64,000 nt of DNA from contig NZ_JBHUOV010000001.1 in assembly GCF_042686125.1 (NCBI RefSeq), positions 1-64,000 of the forward strand, given 5' to 3'. This document shows, one piece after another, positions 60,023-64,000 of the stretch. A program made the position numbers and the translations under genes. Each line of letters begins with the position of its first letter. Position 1 is the first letter of the stretch. This DNA is from Oceanihabitans iliipiscarium (GTDB taxonomy: Bacteria > Bacteroidota > Bacteroidia > Flavobacteriales > Flavobacteriaceae). The notes below the pieces were generated by a model. That model was not told where the DNA came from and did not search any database. It saw only the letters and a program-made list of their open reading frames with translations.

Positions 60023-60850
60023 ATGAAAAAAACTACTTTAAAACCTACAAATAATTTAACAAAAAGGTTAGCTAAATATAGTGCGCTTACTGTCGCTATT
60101 GCAGGAATTGCAGATGCTAATGGGCAAATTATACACACTGATGTCGATCCCGATTTCGTGGGCACCTTACAAAGCACTTTTGATGTTGATTTTGATTCAA
60201 ATGCTGTGAATGACGCGACCATTCTTCAAACTAATTTTTATGCTCCTGGCTACAGTTACATAGAACTTATGAGAGCTGAAGCTCCTGTAGGCAATGGTAT
60301 TGTTGCCAATGTTGTTGGTGCTTATACTTATGGTGTAAACGTTCCTTTTGGCACTCCAATTGGTTCTACAGCTGCTGTGGCATCTTTTGGTGATATGTGT
60401 CAAGCTTCAGGATATACTAATAGTGGATTTTGCGGAACAACAGAAGATTCTTACGTTGGCGTAGCTTTTGACATCTCTGGAAACACACATTATGGTTGGA
60501 TTAGATTAGCTCCAGGATCTAGTAGTGAAAACTTTACTATTGTGGATTTTGCTTATGAATCTACTCCAGGCGCTCCTATAAATGCTGGACAATCATTAAG
60601 TGTAGAAGATTTTGAACAAGCACATAATTATGTTATTAGTTTTGATGATAAACAAGTGACGATATCTAGTATTGTAGATGAAGCTAATTATAGAATTATT
60701 TCACTTAGTGGTCAGGTTGTTATAAATGGAAATACAACTTCAGAAACTCAGGTTATTGATTTAAGTCATCTTTCATCTGGTATTTATATTGTAGAAATTA
60801 GCGATGGAAATGAGCAAAGAATTCAACGCAAGAAGATTGCTATTCAATAA
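60023..60850 (+). CDS. T9SS cargo protein with type A sorting domain
   Basis: 275 residues from ATG at 60023. The N-terminus is a long basic leader (MKKTTLKPTNNLTKRLAKYSALTVAIAGIADANGQ) with a short hydrophobic core and Ala-Asn-Gly processing region. Residues about 35-190 are beta-rich (VDPDFVGTLQ, DVDFDSNAVNDATIL, HYGWIRLAPG) with a Cys pair (DMC...GFCG). The last ~85 residues carry the T9SS type A signal: LSVEDFEQ, IISLSGQVVINGN, LSHLSSGIYIVEI and the closing KKIAIQ. It would be exported by the GldKLMN system. The function of the passenger part is unknown. Confidence 0.85.
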   Translation: MKKTTLKPTNNLTKRLAKYSALTVAIAGIADANGQIIHTDVDPDFVGTLQSTFDVDFDSNAVNDATILQTNFYAPGYSYIELMRAEAPVGNGIVANVVGAYTYGVNVPFGTPIGSTAAVASFGDMCQASGYTNSGFCGTTEDSYVGVAFDISGNTHYGWIRLAPGSSSENFTIVDFAYESTPGAPINAGQSLSVEDFEQAHNYVISFDDKQVTISSIVDEANYRIISLSGQVVINGNTTSETQVIDLSHLSSGIYIVEISDGNEQRIQRKKIAIQ

Positions 60851-60871
60851 TAGTTTATCTTTTATATGATT

Positions 60872-60908
60872 TAAAAAAAGAGTTGCTTAAAGCAACTCTT
60901 TTTTTTAT
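60872..60908. terminator. Bidirectional terminator between the T9SS cargo and rlmN
   Basis: AAAAAAGAGTTGC / GCAACTCTTTTTT stem with a 5-nt loop, flanked by A and T runs. On the minus strand it overlaps the last codon region of rlmN. Confidence 0.85.
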
Positions 60909-61942
60909 GTTTTATTGGCTAATTGACCACAAGCTGCATCAATATCTTTGCCTCTAGATCGCCTTACTGTTACTGTAATATTGTTACGCTCGAGCATAGA
61001 AACATACAGGTCTATAGCTTCGTTGTCTGCTTGTTGAAACTCTCCATCGTCAATGGGGTTGTATTCAATAAGATTGACTTTACTAGGCGCAAATTTACAG
61101 AACTGAATAAGTGCATCTACATCTTGTTTGGTATCATTTATACCTTGCCAAACCACATACTCATAAGTAATTCTATTCTTGGTTTTTTTATACCAATATT
61201 CTAGAGCTTCTCTTAAATCTGCTAAAGGGAATGTTGCATTAAATGGCATAATAGATGTACGAACTGAATCTCTAGCCGAATGCAAAGACACGGCTAATTT
61301 AAATTTGACTTCATCATCAGCCATTTTCTTTATCATCTTTGGGACACCAGAGGTAGAAACTACTATTCGTTTAGACGACATGCCTAAACCTTCTGGAGAC
61401 GTAATTTTATCGATAGCTTTTAATACATTTTTATAATTCATGAGTGGTTCTCCCATGCCCATAAACACAATATTACTTAACGGTCTGTTGTGATAAAGTT
61501 TACTCTCTTTGTCTATGGCAACAACTTGGTCATAGATCTCGTCTGGATTTAAGTTGCGCATACGCTTTAATCGCGCTGTAGCACAAAATCTACAATCTAA
61601 GCTACATCCTACTTGGCTAGAGACACATGCTGTGGTTCTTGTTTTAGTTGGAATTAAAACCGATTCAACAATCAAACCATCGTGTAAGCGCACAGCATTT
61701 TTTATAGTGCCATCGCTACTCTTTTGCATCGTATCGACATGAATGTGATTAATAACAAAGTGGTCTTGAAGCTTTTGCCTTGTGTCTTTTGAAATATTAG
61801 TCATATCTTCAAAAGTATGAGCTGATTTGCTCCATAGCCACTCATAAACTTGATTGCCTCGAAATGCTTTATCGCCTTCTTTGACAAAGAAATCTCTTAG
61901 TTGTTCTTTGGTTAATGCACGTATGTCTTTTTTATCTGCCAT
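60905..61942 (-). CDS. rlmN: RlmN, dual-specificity RNA methyltransferase
   Basis: 345 residues from ATG at 61942 (MADKKDIRALTKEQL). Radical SAM cluster in CSLDCRFCATA (CxxxCxxC), GMGEPLMNY, STSGVPKMI, LAVSLHSARD and the C-terminal resolving Cys in AACGQL. It methylates C2 of A2503 in 23S rRNA and A37 of tRNAs. Its last bases run into the shared terminator. A TATTTTTG lies only 10 bp before the start, so a very short leader is possible. Confidence 0.96.
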   Translation of the reverse strand: MADKKDIRALTKEQLRDFFVKEGDKAFRGNQVYEWLWSKSAHTFEDMTNISKDTRQKLQDHFVINHIHVDTMQKSSDGTIKNAVRLHDGLIVESVLIPTKTRTTACVSSQVGCSLDCRFCATARLKRMRNLNPDEIYDQVVAIDKESKLYHNRPLSNIVFMGMGEPLMNYKNVLKAIDKITSPEGLGMSSKRIVVSTSGVPKMIKKMADDEVKFKLAVSLHSARDSVRTSIMPFNATFPLADLREALEYWYKKTKNRITYEYVVWQGINDTKQDVDALIQFCKFAPSKVNLIEYNPIDDGEFQQADNEAIDLYVSMLERNNITVTVRRSRGKDIDAACGQLANKT

Positions 61943-62018
61943 ATAGTAGTACAAAAATAATGAATAGAAGTACGAATTACGATTATTAATTAATGAATTA
62001 TGAAATGAAAGCGAATAT

Positions 62019-62113
62019 GCATTAGGGATTGAGGCATTTGTTGAAGCTCTTTTTTGCTTGTCAGAAAAAGCGACTGCCGAAAGCCCGACATTTTGTTTAC
62101 AAAATGAAATGCC
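62019..62113 (-). repeat. Structured intergenic repeat, copy C (degenerate)
   Basis: Read on the minus strand: a hairpin ATTTTGT / ACAAAAT, the block GTCGGGCTTTCGGCAGTCGC, a GAGCTTCAACAAA segment, and the right end CTCAATCCCTAATGCA. These match copy B in order, spacing and sequence, with the terminal CTAACGC changed to CTAATGC. It lies between rlmN and queA in the reverse orientation. Confidence 0.6.
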
Positions 62114-62161
62114 ATAAAAAAAGCCTCTAACACTTAGACATACTTCGTGACTAGAGGCTTA
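62114..62161 (-). terminator. Terminator of queA
   Basis: AAGCCTCTA (62121-62129) and TAGAGGCTT (62152-62160) pair around a 22-nt loop and are followed by TTTTTTT on the minus strand, 17 nt past the queA stop. Confidence 0.8.
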
Positions 62162-62177
62162 ATATAGGTAGTAAAAA

Positions 62178-63227
62178 CTATATGATTAACATGGCATCGC
62201 CATAACTATAGAATTTGTAATTTTCTTTAATTGCCTCTTCATAAGCTTTTTTAATAAAATCATGTCCTGCAAATGCTGAAGCCATCATTAACAAGGTTGA
62301 TTTTGGTGTGTGAAAATTAGTAATCATGCAGTTAGCGATACTAAAATCGTAAGGTGGGAAAATGAATTTGTTTGTCCAACCATCAAACTCATTTAAGGTA
62401 CCACTAGAAGACACTGAGCTTTCTATGGCTCGCATTGCAGTAGTCCCTACAGCACAAATACGTTTTCTGTTTTTAATCGCTTTATTAATTCGATCTGCTG
62501 TAGCTGTGCTAATAGTTACTTCTTCACTATCCATTTTATGTTTTGATAAATCTTCAACTTCAACTGGATTAAAAGTTCCTAAGCCTACATGCAATGTTAC
62601 TTCTGCAAAATCGATACCTTTAATTTCTAAGCGTTTTAAAAGGTGTCTAGAAAAGTGTAATCCTGCAGTTGGTGCAGCGACTGCTCCTTCTTTTTTAGCA
62701 AAAATAGTTTGATAACGTTCTTCATCTTCTGGAGTGACGTCACGCTTAATATATTTTGGTAATGGTGTTTCACCAAGTTCGGTTAGTTTTCGTCTAAATT
62801 CTTGGTAAGAGCCATCATAAAGGAAACGTAAAGTTCTTCCTCTAGACGTGGTATTATCGATAACCTCAGCGACAAGCATTTCATCGTCACCAAAGTATAA
62901 CTTATTTCCTATTCTTATTTTTCTAGCAGGATCGACAAGCACATCCCAAAGACGTTGTTCTTCGTTTAGTTCTCTTAATAAAAACACTTCAATTCTTGCT
63001 CCTGTTTTTTCTTTATTTCCATAAAGACGAGCAGGAAATACTTTTGTGTTATTAAGGATCATGACATCATCTTCTTCGAAGTAGTCTATAAGATCTTTAA
63101 ATTGTTTGTGTTCTATGGTTTGCTTTTCTCTGTTTAAAACCATTAATCGAGATTCGTCTCTATTCTCTGCAGGAAACTCTGCTAGTAACTCTTCTGGGAG
63201 TTCAAATTGGAAGTGAGACAACTTCAT
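62178..63227 (-). CDS. queA: QueA, S-adenosylmethionine:tRNA ribosyltransferase-isomerase
   Basis: 349 residues from ATG at 63227 (MKLSHFQFELPEELLAEFPAE). Typical blocks: DESRLMVLNREK, VMILNNTKVFPARL, PPYIKR-like PLPKYIKRD, AVAAPTAGLHFS, VTLHVGLGTFNPV and NFHTPKSTLLMMASAFAG. It adds the epoxy-cyclopentane of queuosine to tRNA. The frame extends to 63242 but the chosen start fits the family. It has its own promoter and terminator. Confidence 0.97.
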   Translation of the reverse strand: MKLSHFQFELPEELLAEFPAENRDESRLMVLNREKQTIEHKQFKDLIDYFEEDDVMILNNTKVFPARLYGNKEKTGARIEVFLLRELNEEQRLWDVLVDPARKIRIGNKLYFGDDEMLVAEVIDNTTSRGRTLRFLYDGSYQEFRRKLTELGETPLPKYIKRDVTPEDEERYQTIFAKKEGAVAAPTAGLHFSRHLLKRLEIKGIDFAEVTLHVGLGTFNPVEVEDLSKHKMDSEEVTISTATADRINKAIKNRKRICAVGTTAMRAIESSVSSSGTLNEFDGWTNKFIFPPYDFSIANCMITNFHTPKSTLLMMASAFAGHDFIKKAYEEAIKENYKFYSYGDAMLII

Positions 63228-63280
63228 TTTATAATTTTGCATCTATCTGTTTAAAATTTGTAAAACGGTTTACAAGATTG

Positions 63281-63312
63281 CAAATATACAATCTCAAAGT
63301 AGGCGTTGTCAA
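63281..63312 (-). promoter_or_regulatory. Promoter of queA
   Basis: On the minus strand TTG (63312-63310), a 21-bp spacer and TATATTTG (63288-63281) match the Bacteroidota consensus, about 54 bp before the start codon. Confidence 0.75.
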
Positions 63313-63326
63313 GTATTTAAAGGATT

Positions 63327-64000
63327 TTATTTGGAAATCTTAAAACCGATGTGTTTTAGGTCGTCCCAAAAACTTGGATAAGATTTTGAAACTACTGAAG
63401 CCTCCTCAATAACGATAGGTGTTTTCAAAGCCAAAGGCGCAAATGCCATGGCCATTCTATGGTCTTGATATGTTGCGATATTTATATTTGCATTTATTTT
63501 GTTTGTGGCTTCTAATTGCAAGGAATCTTCTGTAATTTGAATATGTCCGCCTAGTTTTTCAATTTCATTTTTTAAGGCCATTAATCTATCGGTCTCTTTT
63601 ATTTTAAGTGTATGCAGTCCTGAAAGTTGACAAGCTAAGCCCAAACCTAAGCACGTTACAGCAATTGTTTGAGCAATATCTGGCGAATTATTTAAGTCTA
63701 ATTTAATATAAGACGATGCTGGTGCTTCTTTTTTAAGAGTGATAGTATTATTCTTGAAAGTGGTTTGAACTCCAAACGCTTTATAAATATCTGCTAAGAC
63801 CGAATCGCCTTGTAAAGAACGAGCCTTGTATGCTGTTAATCTAATTTCTGTGTCGATATCACTTAAAGCGACAATACTATAGTAATAAGATGCTGAAGAC
63901 CAATCAGACTCTACTGTTAGGGTTTTAGTGTTTAGGGCTTGATTATTAGGCTTTATAGTGATTCTATTTTTATGGAAAGTAGACTTTATTCCTATTTCGT
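63327..64000 (-). CDS. aroA: AroA, EPSP synthase, 3' portion
   Basis: About 224 codons run open from the window edge to the stop at 63327. The visible half shows VESDWSSASYYYSIVAL, LQGDSV, NNSPDIAQTIAV, GLHTLKIKETDRL and ATYQDHRMAMAFAPLAL, all of EPSP synthase. It transfers enolpyruvyl to shikimate-3-phosphate in aromatic synthesis. The start lies outside the window. Frame check shows no stop from 64000 to 63327, so the gene is cut only by the window edge. A TTG codon near 63644 is internal and not a start. Confidence 0.95.
   Translation of the reverse strand, partial: EIGIKSTFHKNRITIKPNNQALNTKTLTVESDWSSASYYYSIVALSDIDTEIRLTAYKARSLQGDSVLADIYKAFGVQTTFKNNTITLKKEAPASSYIKLDLNNSPDIAQTIAVTCLGLGLACQLSGLHTLKIKETDRLMALKNEIEKLGGHIQITEDSLQLEATNKINANINIATYQDHRMAMAFAPLALKTPIVIEEASVVSKSYPSFWDDLKHIGFKISK

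Overview
The window is chromosomal DNA from a Bacteroidota bacterium, almost certainly a member of the family Flavobacteriaceae. The evidence is a complete gldKLMN cluster, a gldB-gldC pair, type IX secretion (T9SS) C-terminal sorting domains, an XrtF exosortase pair, AT-rich sequence, a lack of clear Shine-Dalgarno sites, and promoters of the Bacteroidota form TTG-N19/21-TAnnTTTG. The genus cannot be fixed from the sequence alone. Nearly everything is housekeeping or lineage-core; I see no prophage, integrase, transposase, CRISPR array or plasmid gene.

Layout. 1-1.6 kb: tail of a secreted T9SS cargo, initiator tRNA-Met, a small Cys-rich protein and a plant-type LRR protein. 1.6-7.3 kb: tripartite RND efflux operon (adaptor, pump, TolC-like channel). 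7.4-10.9 kb: ABC-F protein, DUF983 protein, FAD oxidoreductase. 11.0-19.4 kb: topA, a degenerate arginase-fold protein and gldKLMN, all on the minus strand. 19.6-30.0 kb: a membrane protein, then a plus-strand run of miaB, lipoprotein, sigma-54 activator, lipoprotein, lptE-like, TPR protein, secG, groES, groEL. 30-36.6 kb: small genes and a metal-handling island (two HMA proteins, TonB receptor, HYC_CC_PP-type protein). 36.6-39.4 kb: XrtF exosortase and partner, GAF protein, MacB-type permease. 39.6-47.6 kb: purH, then mreBCD-mrdA-rodA for rod shape, then an aquaporin. 47.7-52.6 kb: gldC, gldB, nadE, an atypical response regulator, dnaG. 52.7-57.1 kb: hypothetical secreted protein, ECF sigma/putative anti-sigma/outer-membrane protein operon, polyprenyl synthase. 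57.1-64 kb: a three-domain phosphodiesterase-TPR-sulfotransferase protein with a tiny gene upstream, a T9SS cargo, rlmN, queA and the 3' part of aroA.

How it fits together. GldKLMN forms the T9SS/gliding core that would export cargoes like those at 1-177 and 60023-60850; GldB and GldC belong to the same machinery. MreBCD, PBP2 and RodA drive lateral wall growth. SecG, LptE-like and the chaperonins serve envelope biogenesis and folding.

Points that stand out are catalytic or ligand residues missing from otherwise conserved proteins (arginase-like protein, response regulator, DnaG zinc site), a three-copy structured intergenic repeat family, two small genes below usual length cut-offs (28 and 52 codons), and the phosphodiesterase-TPR-sulfotransferase fusion. 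I did not find a single self-contained system that I can confidently call undescribed; these are the best leads.
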